Positions 1 through 7,289 of a DNA stretch of 10,278 bases are shown here, in pieces (the first letter of the stretch is position 1; each line of letters opens with the position of its first letter). The position numbers were made by a program, and so were the translations under genes. The DNA lies in the NCBI GenBank assembly GCA_003241475.1, contig QFQB01000073.1, forward strand, positions 1 through 10,278, written 5' to 3'. The DNA is from Micavibrio aeruginosavorus (lineage in GTDB: Bacteria; Pseudomonadota; Alphaproteobacteria; Micavibrionales; Micavibrionaceae). The notes beneath the pieces are model-generated. The model did no database searches and had not been told where the DNA came from. It worked only from the letters and a program-made list of their open reading frames with translations.

Positions 1-1072
1 GATGATCGAAACCGGCAAGGACATCGACTGGGCGACCGGCGAAGCGCTTGCCTACGGTACGCTTTTGAAAGACAACTACGCCATCCGCTTGTCCGGTCAG
101 GATGTCGGACGCGGAACGTTCTCCCAGCGCCACGCGATCATCTACGATCAGAACACGGAAGAAAAATACATCGCGCTCCAGCATATCTCGGACAAGCAGC
201 CGAAATTCGAAGCGCATGACTCGCCGTTGTCCGAATTCGCCGTCCTTGGCTTTGAATACGGCTACACGCTGGCCGAACCGCGCACGCTCACGCTGTGGGA
301 AGCGCAATTCGGTGATTTCGTGAACGGCGCGCAAACCATCATCGACCAGTTCATCTCATCCGGCGAATCGAAATGGCTCCGCATGTCGGGCCTTGTCATG
401 TTGCTGCCGCACGGCATGGAGGGGCAGGGGCCGGAGCACTCTTCCGCGCGTCCGGAGCGTTTCCTCGAATTGTGCGCCGAAGACAACTGGCAGGTGGCCA
501 ACTGCACCACGCCTGCCAACTACTTCCACATTCTGCGCCGCCAGATGTGCCGCGATTTCCGCAAGCCGCTGATTATGATGACGCCGAAATCGCTACTGCG
601 CCACAAGCTCGCGGTATCGGAACTTTCGGAGTTTGCCGAAGGAACGTCGTTCCACCGCGTGCTGGACGACAGCGACAAGGCGGCGCTGGCCAAGCCGAAA
701 GACATCAAGCGCATCGTGCTGTGCACCGGCAAGGTCTATTACGATCTGCTACAAGAACGCCGCGAAAAGAAAATCGACAATGTCATGTTGACCCGCGTCG
801 AACAGCTGTATCCGTTCCCGCACAAAACGCTGGTCGAAATGTTCAAGCAATATCCGAACGCCGAAGTCATTTGGTGTCAAGAAGAGCCGCAGAATCAGGG
901 ATACTGGCACTTTGTCGATCGTCGCATCGAGGCAGCATTGGCCGAAGCAAAGGTGAAGGCAGCCCGTCCGCGTTATGTCGGGCGCATCGACGCTGCCGCA
1001 CCGGCGACAGGGCTTCTGGCGCGCCATCAGGCGGAGCAGGCGAAGCTGATTGCCGAAGCGCTAACACTCTAA
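1..1072 (+). CDS. sucA: 2-oxoglutarate dehydrogenase E1 component, C-terminal part
   Basis: This is the 3' part of the thiamine-diphosphate-dependent E1 subunit, which decarboxylates 2-oxoglutarate and passes the succinyl group to the lipoyl arm of E2 in the TCA cycle. The frame is open from the window edge, with codons starting at base 2, and ends with TAA at 1070-1072. About 356 residues are visible, against roughly 930-1000 for the whole protein. The ATG at base 2 is an internal methionine, not the start. Diagnostic segments are LSGQDVGRGTFSQRHA (transketolase-like pyrimidine-binding domain), EFAVLGFEYGY, LWEAQFGDFVNGAQ, LPHGMEGQGPEHSSARPERF, and a C-terminal domain with VEQLYPFP and WCQEEPQNQGYW. 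The pyrophosphate-binding domain and active-site histidines lie upstream of the window. A terminator follows directly, so the transcript probably ends before the next gene. The identification is very secure. Confidence 0.97.
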   Translation, partial: MIETGKDIDWATGEALAYGTLLKDNYAIRLSGQDVGRGTFSQRHAIIYDQNTEEKYIALQHISDKQPKFEAHDSPLSEFAVLGFEYGYTLAEPRTLTLWEAQFGDFVNGAQTIIDQFISSGESKWLRMSGLVMLLPHGMEGQGPEHSSARPERFLELCAEDNWQVANCTTPANYFHILRRQMCRDFRKPLIMMTPKSLLRHKLAVSELSEFAEGTSFHRVLDDSDKAALAKPKDIKRIVLCTGKVYYDLLQERREKKIDNVMLTRVEQLYPFPHKTLVEMFKQYPNAEVIWCQEEPQNQGYWHFVDRRIEAALAEAKVKAARPRYVGRIDAAAPATGLLARHQAEQAKLIAEALTL

Positions 1073-1078
1073 CGATTA

Positions 1079-1106
1079 AAACCACCGCGGAAGCGGTGGT
1101 TTCTTT
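1079..1106 (+). terminator. Intrinsic terminator after sucA
   Basis: A perfect 10-bp stem (AAACCACCGC at 1079-1088, GCGGTGGTTT at 1093-1102) closes on a GGAA tetraloop of the GNRA class. The 3' arm runs into TTTCTTT. It begins 6 bases after the sucA stop and should separate sucA from the glycosyltransferase and odhB. The T tract is interrupted by one C, so some read-through is likely. Confidence 0.85.
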
Positions 1107-1119
1107 ATGGGGATCCGAC

Positions 1120-2205
1120 ATGAAAATCGCCATAGTCAACCGTCATCCCGATGATGTTCTGGGCGGAAGCGAGCTTCAGTGCGACATCATTGCTTCTGGT
1201 CTTGCTGCGCGCGGGCACAATGTGACATTCATTGCGCCTGCGGGCCGTGTCGGCCGTGATTACAAACGCGTCTATAACATCATTCCTGTCGAAAGCGATG
1301 CCGTGAAAATCGGGCAGGCTATTGTGGATGCCGCGCCGGACGTCGTGTATTGGCGCTTCAACAAATACCATTTCTACCGCGCCGTGCGGACGGCATCGTC
1401 CAAAAATATTCCCGTTATTTTCGCGCTTTCGCACATCAGCGATGCGCAGCTTTGGAGCGCGCGCGAAAATCCGTTCGCAGGGCTGAAACAATTTTTGAAA
1501 TTCATCAAGCAAGGATGCGAAAATCTCTACAACCATCTTGGCTTTCTGCATGTCGATGGCGTGACGTCGAACAACGCCGATTTTCTGGGAAGACTGCGGC
1601 ATAAGGAGCAACGCTATATCCCCAATGCGATGAATTGCGGAACGGTTCCCTTCACATGGCCGCGCCCCTTCGTGCTTTGGGTCGCCAACATCAAACCGCA
1701 CAAGCAGCCGGAAAAATATTTAGACCTCGCCCGCGCGCTACCGGATGCGGGCGTCGATTTTCTGATGGTCGGCCAGATTCAGGATGTTGCGTACGACTGG
1801 CTCAAGGATGCGCACAAGGATTTGTCGAACTTCCACTATCTCGGCCCCAAAACGCCCGAAGAGGTGAACGGCATGCTCGAACAGGCGTTGATGCTGGCGC
1901 ACACCTGCAAGCCCGAAGGCTTTCCCAACAATGTCATTCAGGCATGGCAAAAGGGGCGGCCTGTGGTCAGTCTTGCGTTCGATCCCGGCGGCTATATCGA
2001 CAAAGAGGGCTTGGGGGGCTATGCGGACAATGACTGGACGCGCTTTGTCGAGCAGGTCCGCGTTTTCATTGAACGGCCTGATTTACAGGCGCAAACGGGC
2101 GCAAGGGCGCAGGATTTCGCCGCACGGACTTTTTCGGCAGACCGCATGGCGGAACAGATTGAAACCTTCGCTCAGGAGCTGGTTTCGGCCCGCAAAAACG
2201 CCTGA
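1120..2205 (+). CDS. GT4-type (GT-B fold) glycosyltransferase
   Basis: The predicted product is a 361-residue cytoplasmic or membrane-peripheral glycosyltransferase that would move a sugar from a nucleotide donor to an unknown acceptor, such as a polysaccharide or lipid. The N-terminal Rossmann-like half opens with MKIAIVNRHPDDVLGGSELQ, whose Gly-Gly loop (residues 15-16) is typical of GT-B enzymes. The donor-binding half carries LWVANIKPHKQPEKYL, LMVGQIQD and the family signature PEGFPNNVIQAW. In the EX7E motif the first Glu is residue 266, and the second position (274) is Gln, as in a GT4 subset with EGFPN-x3-QAW. The start was chosen because GGGGA at 1109-1113 lies 6 bases upstream of the ATG; the same frame is open further upstream only as a shadow of sucA. 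No signal peptide or transmembrane segment is visible. It lies between sucA and odhB, an unusual place for a sugar transferase. Family assignment is firm; donor, acceptor and pathway are unknown. Confidence 0.88.
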   Translation: MKIAIVNRHPDDVLGGSELQCDIIASGLAARGHNVTFIAPAGRVGRDYKRVYNIIPVESDAVKIGQAIVDAAPDVVYWRFNKYHFYRAVRTASSKNIPVIFALSHISDAQLWSARENPFAGLKQFLKFIKQGCENLYNHLGFLHVDGVTSNNADFLGRLRHKEQRYIPNAMNCGTVPFTWPRPFVLWVANIKPHKQPEKYLDLARALPDAGVDFLMVGQIQDVAYDWLKDAHKDLSNFHYLGPKTPEEVNGMLEQALMLAHTCKPEGFPNNVIQAWQKGRPVVSLAFDPGGYIDKEGLGGYADNDWTRFVEQVRVFIERPDLQAQTGARAQDFAARTFSADRMAEQIETFAQELVSARKNA

Positions 2206-2253
2206 TTTCACTTTTTTCTGGAAAACCGGGGCAAAATCCGGCACAACCTGCGC

Positions 2254-3252
2254 ATGGCGTATGACGACAAAATTTCCGAAGCGCGTTTTATCGACCCTGA
2301 CACGGGGGCGATCAAGATCGTCCAACTCGGCTGGCCGCTTCGCGATGGCAATATCCATTACGTTGCCGACAAGCACAAAGACCATATCCGCTGTCTCGAT
2401 TGCGACGGCGCGATGCGCGTGCAAGAAGGGGCTCCCTCGCAAGGCGGAAGTTCAATTGCCGCGCCGAAATCCTATTTTACGCCCCGGGCGGGGCACGATG
2501 ATGATTGCGTGCGCAAACTGCGTCTTGCGCCGGACAGCGATATCAATGTCCTGTCTGCGCCCAAGATCGACCGCAAGAAGGGCTACCGCCTGCATCTGAA
2601 CACGGCGGGCATCAGCGAGGAATACAATTCGCGTTCCGGCGCGTATGACATCAGCGAAGGCGGGCGCATCACCATCACCGATCCGGATCTGCGCGCCCGT
2701 GAAGCCTTCGGCGTCAGAAATATTCAGGAATTGAAGGCCTTTATGGACCGCGCCAAGCCGGAACGGCTGGCCGATACGAAAGTGATCTTCCGCAATATTG
2801 CCGTCAACTGGCAGGATTTTTACATACAGGCGAAGGATGATCCTTACGGCCTTTCGCTCCTTGCGGATCGCGCCATGAAGCGTCAAAAGGGCGAATTGCC
2901 GCCTTTTGTGCTGCTGGAAGTCGCAACGACCCGTAATTTTCATCAGGGCCGCTTTGATCCGTCCGCGCCTGCGCCGATCGACGCAATCGATGTCAGCTCC
3001 AACAAGCGCGGCGCGCGTCCGCGTTTTATTCAGTTGCAAATCTGGCTGGACGGGCGGCAGAATACCGACATCGTCAAATCCTTCAGCGAGGCGGGCACTT
3101 TCCTTGTATATGGTCTGGCCCGCCACCACCGTCACGAAACGAAGAGCAAAATCGTGGATACGCTCAACATCACGATCCGTGACAACGGGCAGGTAATCCG
3201 TAAGAATATCGAAAATAATCCGCCGACTCCGTCACCCGCGCCGCGCCCCTAA
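2254..3252 (+). CDS. Unclassified protein with CoiA-like zinc-binding signature
   Basis: This is a 332-residue protein that I do not recognise as a named family. What can be seen: residues 47-85 contain CX2C (C47, C50), then about 30 residues, then HX3C (H81, C85), with SYFTP just before the histidine. The spacing resembles the N-terminal zinc ribbon of CoiA-like competence or nuclease proteins. That resemblance is an inference and no nuclease motif follows. The middle and end are predicted mixed alpha/beta (VIFRNIAVNWQDFYIQ, PPFVLLEVATTR, RFIQLQIWLDG, GTFLVYGLARHH, LNITIRDNG), and the protein ends in a proline-rich tail. No signal peptide or membrane segment is seen. The start is uncertain: the frame is open only from 2206, 2254 is its first ATG, and no convincing ribosome-binding site precedes it. 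It begins 48 bases after the glycosyltransferase, possibly in the same transcript, and ends 84 bases before odhB. Its codon use looks like that of its neighbours, so it is a real gene. Confidence 0.8.
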   Translation: MAYDDKISEARFIDPDTGAIKIVQLGWPLRDGNIHYVADKHKDHIRCLDCDGAMRVQEGAPSQGGSSIAAPKSYFTPRAGHDDDCVRKLRLAPDSDINVLSAPKIDRKKGYRLHLNTAGISEEYNSRSGAYDISEGGRITITDPDLRAREAFGVRNIQELKAFMDRAKPERLADTKVIFRNIAVNWQDFYIQAKDDPYGLSLLADRAMKRQKGELPPFVLLEVATTRNFHQGRFDPSAPAPIDAIDVSSNKRGARPRFIQLQIWLDGRQNTDIVKSFSEAGTFLVYGLARHHRHETKSKIVDTLNITIRDNGQVIRKNIENNPPTPSPAPRP

Positions 3253-3268
3253 AATTACCGCTAAGCTA

Positions 3269-3297
3269 TTGACCTTCCGGCCCTCATCGGCCACATT
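3269..3297 (+). promoter_or_regulatory. Candidate sigma-70-type promoter for odhB
   Basis: TTGACC (3269-3274, 5 of 6 to TTGACA) is followed after 17 bases by CACATT (3292-3297, only 3 of 6 to TATAAT). It lies in the 84-base gap before odhB. A promoter is expected here because sucA ends with its own terminator, but the -10 match is poor, so this is tentative. Confidence 0.25.
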
Positions 3298-3336
3298 AAG
3301 CCCCATAACAAACCTCTTTTCAGCAAGAAGAAGAAA

Positions 3337-4587
3337 ATGGCCGAAATCAAAGTCCCCACCCTTGGTGAATCCGTCTCCGAAGCCACCGTTGCAAAATGGC
3401 TGAAGAAAGAGGGCGATACCGTCGCCGCGGATGAGACGATTGTCGAACTGGAAACGGACAAGGTCACGCTCGAAGTCAATGCGCCGAGCGCAGGCGTTAT
3501 TTCCCGCATCATCGCGCCCGAAGGCTCCAATGTCGGCGTTGGTGCGATCTTGGGTGAAATCGGCGGTGCGGGCTCCGTTGCCAACGATACCAAGAACGCG
3601 CCCAAAGCCGATCCTGTCGCGCCGCCGCCAGCTGCGCCTGTACCGCCGGTTGCCGTGCAATCCGCGCCGACGCCCGATGCCGCGCCTTCGAGCAACGGTC
3701 CTGCCGCGACCAAGATGATGGCCGAAAACAATATCAATGCGGGCGACGTTTCCGGCACAGGCAAAGACGGACGCGTGACCAAGGGCGATGTCATCAGCCA
3801 TATCGAAGGCGGCTCTTCGGCTCCTACAAAGCAATCGCCGCCGCCGCAAGCGGCAACGGCTTATTCCGCCCCGCGCACGGCTGGCCCGCGCGAAGAGCGC
3901 GTGAAGATGACGCGCCTGCGTCAATCCATCGCAAAGCGCCTGAAAGAAGCGCAAAACACGGCGGCTATGCTGACCACCTTCAACGAAGTGGACATGTCGG
4001 CGGTCATGGATATGCGCGCCGATTACAAAGACGCGTTCGAAAAGAAATACAAAATCAAGCTAGGCTTCATGTCGTTCTTCGTGAAGGCTGCCGTTACGGC
4101 CCTTAAAGAATTTCCGGCTGTGAACGCGGAAATCGACGGCGATGAAATCGTGTATAAAAACTATTACGATCTCGGCATTGCCGTATCGACGCCGCAGGGC
4201 CTGATCGTTCCGGTCATCAAGGATTGCGACAGCAAATCCATGGCGCAAATCGAAAAAGACATCGTCGATTTCGGTAGCCGCGCCAAGGATGGCAAAGTGA
4301 CCATTGATGAAATGAAGGGCGGGACGTTCACCATTACGAACGGCGGCACTTTCGGTTCCTTGATGTCCACGCCAATCCTGAACGCGCCGCAAAGCGCGAT
4401 TCTGGGCATGCACAATATCGTGCAGCGTCCGATGGTCATGAAAGACGGCAAGATCGAGGCGCGTCCGATGATGTATCTGGCCGTATCGTACGACCACCGC
4501 ATCATCGACGGCAAAGAGGCTGTGAGCTTCCTCGTTCGCATCAAAAATTTGATCGAGGATCCGCAGCGTCTGATCCTTGAAATCTAA
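3337..4587 (+). CDS. odhB: 2-oxoglutarate dehydrogenase E2, dihydrolipoyl succinyltransferase
   Basis: This is the core E2 subunit (sucB/odhB). It carries the succinyl group on a lipoyl-lysine and transfers it to CoA. The 416 residues match family length (E. coli SucB has about 405). In order: one lipoyl domain (about 1-76) with the modified lysine K42 in ELETDKVTLEV; an Ala/Pro-rich flexible linker (about 88-120); a peripheral-subunit-binding domain (about 122-156) with GTGKDGRVTKGDV; a second linker; and the catalytic acyltransferase domain (about 190-416). The catalytic motif is SYDHRIIDG, with H387 and D391 as the expected active-site pair. FTITNGGTFGSLMSTPI is typical of succinyl- rather than acetyl-transferases. 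The ATG at 3337 follows a purine-rich AAGAAGAAGAAA but no strong Shine-Dalgarno. A terminator begins 6 bases past the stop. Identification is very secure. Confidence 0.98.
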   Translation: MAEIKVPTLGESVSEATVAKWLKKEGDTVAADETIVELETDKVTLEVNAPSAGVISRIIAPEGSNVGVGAILGEIGGAGSVANDTKNAPKADPVAPPPAAPVPPVAVQSAPTPDAAPSSNGPAATKMMAENNINAGDVSGTGKDGRVTKGDVISHIEGGSSAPTKQSPPPQAATAYSAPRTAGPREERVKMTRLRQSIAKRLKEAQNTAAMLTTFNEVDMSAVMDMRADYKDAFEKKYKIKLGFMSFFVKAAVTALKEFPAVNAEIDGDEIVYKNYYDLGIAVSTPQGLIVPVIKDCDSKSMAQIEKDIVDFGSRAKDGKVTIDEMKGGTFTITNGGTFGSLMSTPILNAPQSAILGMHNIVQRPMVMKDGKIEARPMMYLAVSYDHRIIDGKEAVSFLVRIKNLIEDPQRLILEI

Positions 4588-4592
4588 AATTT

Positions 4593-4620
4593 AAAAGCCC
4601 CGCATTTCGCGGGGTTTTTT
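4593..4620 (+). terminator. Intrinsic terminator after odhB
   Basis: The arms are AAAAGCCCCGC (4593-4603) and GCGGGGTTTTT (4609-4619), with one G-T wobble and a 5-base loop ATTTC. The right arm is part of a T6 run (4615-4620). This is a strong Rho-independent terminator. The HAD gene starts only 16 bases later, so it depends on read-through or on a promoter not obvious here. Confidence 0.93.
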
Positions 4621-4635
4621 CTAAAGCGAGGCGGC

Positions 4636-5295
4636 ATGATTAAACTTTGCATTTTCGACTTCGACGGCACGCTGTGCGCAAGCCATGAAGCGATCGTTCA
4701 TTGCCTGAACGCGACGTTCGACCATTACGATCATCCGCGTCCTTCGCATGAGATTCTTGATTCCTACATACGCAAAAGCATGGGGGTTGCCGAAACCTTT
4801 GCCGATTTAAACCGAAATGGCCTTACGCAGGAAGAATCCTATGAATGGCGCGAGCGCTACCGCGCTATCTACAACAGCGGAGAGGGGCTTGCGCGTTCGA
4901 CCCTTTTCGAAGGCGTCGAAGATATTCTTTCGCATTTAAAGGATATCAAAATTCCTTCGATCATTCTCAGCAACAAGGGAGAGAAGGCGGTGCTTAAATC
5001 CCTGGCCCATTTCAATCTCGATCCGCATTTTGAAATGGTGATAGCAGAGCGGGACGGCGTTTTGCTTAAACCCGATCCTTCCACGTATCACGAATTGATT
5101 GCGCCCAAATACGCGCACATCGTTCCGGACGAGATTCTTATGATCGGCGATGCGCCGCCGGATTTGCTGTATGCCCGCAATATCGGCGCGAAATCCTGCT
5201 GGGCGCGCTACGGTCACGGCGATCATGAAAAATGCATGGCGTATGCGCCCGACTACATTATCGATACGCTCGCGGACTTAAGATCGATTTTATAG
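4636..5295 (+). CDS. HAD-family hydrolase, phosphoglycolate-phosphatase-like
   Basis: A 219-residue haloacid-dehalogenase superfamily phosphatase, soluble and Mg2+-dependent by family. All four HAD motifs are present. Motif I is FDFDGTL, with nucleophile D8 and general acid D10. Motif II is ILSN, with S112. Motif III is K145 in LLKPDPSTY. Motif IV is IGDAPPDLLYARN, with D172 and D176. A helical cap (about residues 15-90) sits between motifs I and II, as in subfamily IA enzymes such as Gph. LKPDP and GDAPPD are typical of Gph-like proteins, but the real substrate cannot be told: phosphoglycolate, a nucleoside monophosphate or another small phosphomonoester would all fit. GAGG (4628-4631) lies 4 bases before the ATG. 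The gene is insulated from odhB by a terminator, and its stop is 2 bases from the convergent deaminase gene. A nucleotidase role alongside that cluster is possible but unproven. Confidence 0.93.
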   Translation: MIKLCIFDFDGTLCASHEAIVHCLNATFDHYDHPRPSHEILDSYIRKSMGVAETFADLNRNGLTQEESYEWRERYRAIYNSGEGLARSTLFEGVEDILSHLKDIKIPSIILSNKGEKAVLKSLAHFNLDPHFEMVIAERDGVLLKPDPSTYHELIAPKYAHIVPDEILMIGDAPPDLLYARNIGAKSCWARYGHGDHEKCMAYAPDYIIDTLADLRSIL

Positions 5296-5297
5296 CT

Positions 5298-6251
5298 TCA
5301 GGTGTAATTCAGAATGCCTGCGCCGGATAATTGCCACATCGCTTCTATGGCCGTGATGTCGCGGGCCTTGGCGGGGTCGCCCACGGTAACGCGTTTGATG
5401 CCTGCGCCAATCAGATTTACCTGTTCGCGGCTGGTGGGAACCTGACTGCAGAAAAGATAGTCCGGTAGCAATGTCAATCCGTGCCGCGCCATATACATCA
5501 GCAAGCGATTGATCGGCTCTTGGAAGAAACTGTATTTTTCCTCGTGCCGCTGGATCATATCGATATCCTCGGGATCTTCCATGGTGAAGCCCGTTACAGC
5601 GTGCGCCCGCACCGTGAGCGCGAAATATTTGTCGTGCGCATCTGAAACGAGGGCTATCGCGAATTTTCTCTTTTGATGGTTTTTGAATCCGGCTGCAAGG
5701 ATGTCGTGGAACACCGCTTCGGTCGGAGACTGGATCGGCTCTTTGTAAACGGGAGAATCTTCATCGGGAACGAAGTTCGCGGGCGCTTCGAAAATAGGCA
5801 CCAGCCGCTCGTCTTTGCGCCAAAGCTCGTAAACGCTTACGCCGGCTTTTTCGCAAACCTGCATCGACATGGTCTGGAAGTGTCCGCCGCGGCGCGCGAA
5901 GAAATCTTTTTCAAACCCTTTGTGGTCTATGTAGATTTTTTTGATGCCGGCTTCGGCGATGTTCTTGGCGCAATTGGGGCAGAACGGGTCTGTCACGCAG
6001 ATGGACGATCCTTCGGTGGCGTGCATGGCCTGAATGATGCAGGCCGTTTCGGCATGCACGGTGCCCGAAGAATTGCCGATATCCTGTTCTTTTCCGAAGG
6101 CTGTGAGAATAGGTTCCGGCCAGTAATTCGTGCGGGATAATCCGACATTGCGTCCGAACAAGGTTGCCGCCACTTTGTTCGTGGGGTGGGGGCTGCCCGC
6201 CACGATATCGACGGCGGCCTGCATGGCGGTGAACGGGTCTGAGAAGTACAT
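5298..6251 (-). CDS. Tandem cytidine/dCMP deaminase-like protein, second domain degenerate
   Basis: A 317-residue protein of the zinc-dependent cytidine deaminase superfamily. The N-terminal domain (about 1-125) has SPHPTNKVAATLF, VHAETA with zinc ligand H66 and catalytic E68, and FCPNCAKNI with zinc ligands C91 and C94, then AGIKKIYI. This layout is closest to dCMP or nucleoside deaminases. The usual proline directly before the first Cys is Phe here (PFC rather than FPC). The C-terminal half (about 165-317) repeats the pattern without ligands: QEP (244-246) in place of HAE, T273 and E276 in place of the cysteines, then GAGIKRVTV. The N domain is probably catalytic and the C domain structural, as in the two-domain E. 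coli Cdd. The start at 6251 was chosen because AAAAGG (6263-6258) is 6 bases upstream and because longer in-frame extensions overlap the kinase gene. The substrate is unknown. It is the last gene of the minus-strand cluster. Confidence 0.87.
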   Translation of the reverse strand: MYFSDPFTAMQAAVDIVAGSPHPTNKVAATLFGRNVGLSRTNYWPEPILTAFGKEQDIGNSSGTVHAETACIIQAMHATEGSSICVTDPFCPNCAKNIAEAGIKKIYIDHKGFEKDFFARRGGHFQTMSMQVCEKAGVSVYELWRKDERLVPIFEAPANFVPDEDSPVYKEPIQSPTEAVFHDILAAGFKNHQKRKFAIALVSDAHDKYFALTVRAHAVTGFTMEDPEDIDMIQRHEEKYSFFQEPINRLLMYMARHGLTLLPDYLFCSQVPTSREQVNLIGAGIKRVTVGDPAKARDITAIEAMWQLSGAGILNYT

Positions 6252-6257
6252 GTTTGG

Positions 6258-6263
6258 CCTTTT
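6258..6263 (-). promoter_or_regulatory. Ribosome-binding site overlapping the kinase stop codon
   Basis: On the minus strand AAAAGG lies 6 bases before the deaminase ATG (6251-6249), and its first A is the last base of the kinase TGA (6265-6263). This arrangement indicates one transcript and probable translational coupling of kinase and deaminase. Confidence 0.6.
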
Positions 6264-7249
6264 CAGGCGGCGAGCGCCTTGAGGAGCGGTTGGCAGTCGG
6301 GCGCGGGACGCGCGCCCGCACGGGTAATTATAGCCGCTGCGCATAAATTGCCAAGCCTTGCGGCTTGTTCGAGGCGCATATTGTTCGAAAGACCGTATAA
6401 AAACCCGCCTGCGAAGGCGTCGCCCGCGCCGTTTGTATCGACCATGGGGCCGGGCAGCGTAGCGGCAGGTATATGATGCGCTGTGCTCTTGTCGAAGACA
6501 TAGGCGCCTTGATCGCCCACCGTGACGGAGCCGCGGGCGAACATTCCCTGCAGGAATTTGATAGCGTCCTGCAGATTGTCGGTCTGGCTGAGTAGCAGCG
6601 CTTCTTGCTTGTTGCACAAAATGACATCGGATACGTCGATGATGGCGTTCACGGCGGCGCTGTATTTATCCAGAATGGAAAGATCGCTCGGCGCGAAGGC
6701 GACCAGCTTGTCTGCGCTGTGCGCCGTTGCGGCGGCGTTCAAAAACACATGCCCTCCTTTGCGCGAATTGAGCGCGTATCCATCCAGATACAGGAAATTC
6801 GATTGACGGATGGCCAGTTCGTCCAGATCGCTGTCGTCGATATCTTCCTGCACGCCGTAATAGGTCGCGAATGTGCGTTCCTTGTCCGGCGTGATCAGGG
6901 CGAATACGCGGGTGGAGCCTGTTTCGTTGTCGGGCGAGGCGTTGGCAATATAGCGGATATTGCGTGTTTCCAGATCCTTGAGGAATTTCGCACCCACTGT
7001 ATCTTTGGCCAGCCTGCCCATGAAGGCGGATTTTCCGCCAAGGGCTGAGATCGTGGCGGCGACATTGGCCGCGCATCCGCCCGGAATGTACGCTGGGTCG
7101 GTTAAGGCCGCTTCGAGGCGGTTCGCTTCATCGAGCAAAAGATAGGTGCAGATGCTTTTGGGGTAATTCCACTGGGCCAGAAACGCATCATCGACGTGTG
7201 CCGTGATGTCGATACAGGCGTTGCCGATGCCGCAAAGATCGAATGACAT
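6263..7249 (-). CDS. PfkB-family carbohydrate kinase, adenosine-kinase-like
   Basis: A 328-residue ribokinase/PfkB-family kinase, the usual length for adenosine-kinase-like bacterial members. It would phosphorylate a nucleoside or sugar hydroxyl with ATP. Visible landmarks: CGIGNACIDI at the N-terminus, with D14 in the substrate site; PGGCAANVAATISALGG (from residue 56), the first PfkB signature; FMGRLAKDTVG; and the second signature DTNGAGDAFAGGF, with catalytic base D277 and the anion hole G274-G276. RAGARP near the end is typical of the alphaproteobacterial adenosine kinase group. AGGGTG (7260-7255) lies 5 bases before the ATG. It starts 40 bases after the orphan gene, with no terminator between them, and its stop overlaps the deaminase ribosome-binding site. 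Family is certain; adenosine is the favoured substrate, but ribose, inosine or another nucleoside cannot be excluded. Confidence 0.92.
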   Translation of the reverse strand: MSFDLCGIGNACIDITAHVDDAFLAQWNYPKSICTYLLLDEANRLEAALTDPAYIPGGCAANVAATISALGGKSAFMGRLAKDTVGAKFLKDLETRNIRYIANASPDNETGSTRVFALITPDKERTFATYYGVQEDIDDSDLDELAIRQSNFLYLDGYALNSRKGGHVFLNAAATAHSADKLVAFAPSDLSILDKYSAAVNAIIDVSDVILCNKQEALLLSQTDNLQDAIKFLQGMFARGSVTVGDQGAYVFDKSTAHHIPAATLPGPMVDTNGAGDAFAGGFLYGLSNNMRLEQAARLGNLCAAAIITRAGARPAPDCQPLLKALAA

Positions 7250-7289
7250 GGCCGCACCCTAGCGTAAGCAAGACATTGCGTGCAAGGCT

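Noticed and set aside
373..1119. Upstream in-frame extension of the glycosyltransferase frame through sucA
   Set aside because: It overlaps the strongly conserved sucA frame, its translation is arginine/alanine-rich low-quality protein, and a good ribosome-binding site marks the start at 1120.
2206..2253. T6 run just after the glycosyltransferase stop, possible terminator
   Set aside because: No stable stem precedes the T run, so it does not qualify as an intrinsic terminator.
3232..3954. Minus-strand open frame (240 codons) opposite the start of odhB
   Set aside because: It is arginine- and glycine-rich, a typical antisense shadow, and lies opposite the lipoyl domain and linker of odhB.
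5904..5942. T7 run with distant AAATCT/AGATTT arms
   Set aside because: It lies antisense within the deaminase gene, with only a 6-bp AT-rich stem and a loop near 30 bases; not a credible terminator.
6252..6617. N-terminal extension of the deaminase frame
   Set aside because: It would overlap the kinase gene in another frame and encodes arginine-rich sequence unlike any deaminase; the ATG at 6251 has a proper ribosome-binding site.
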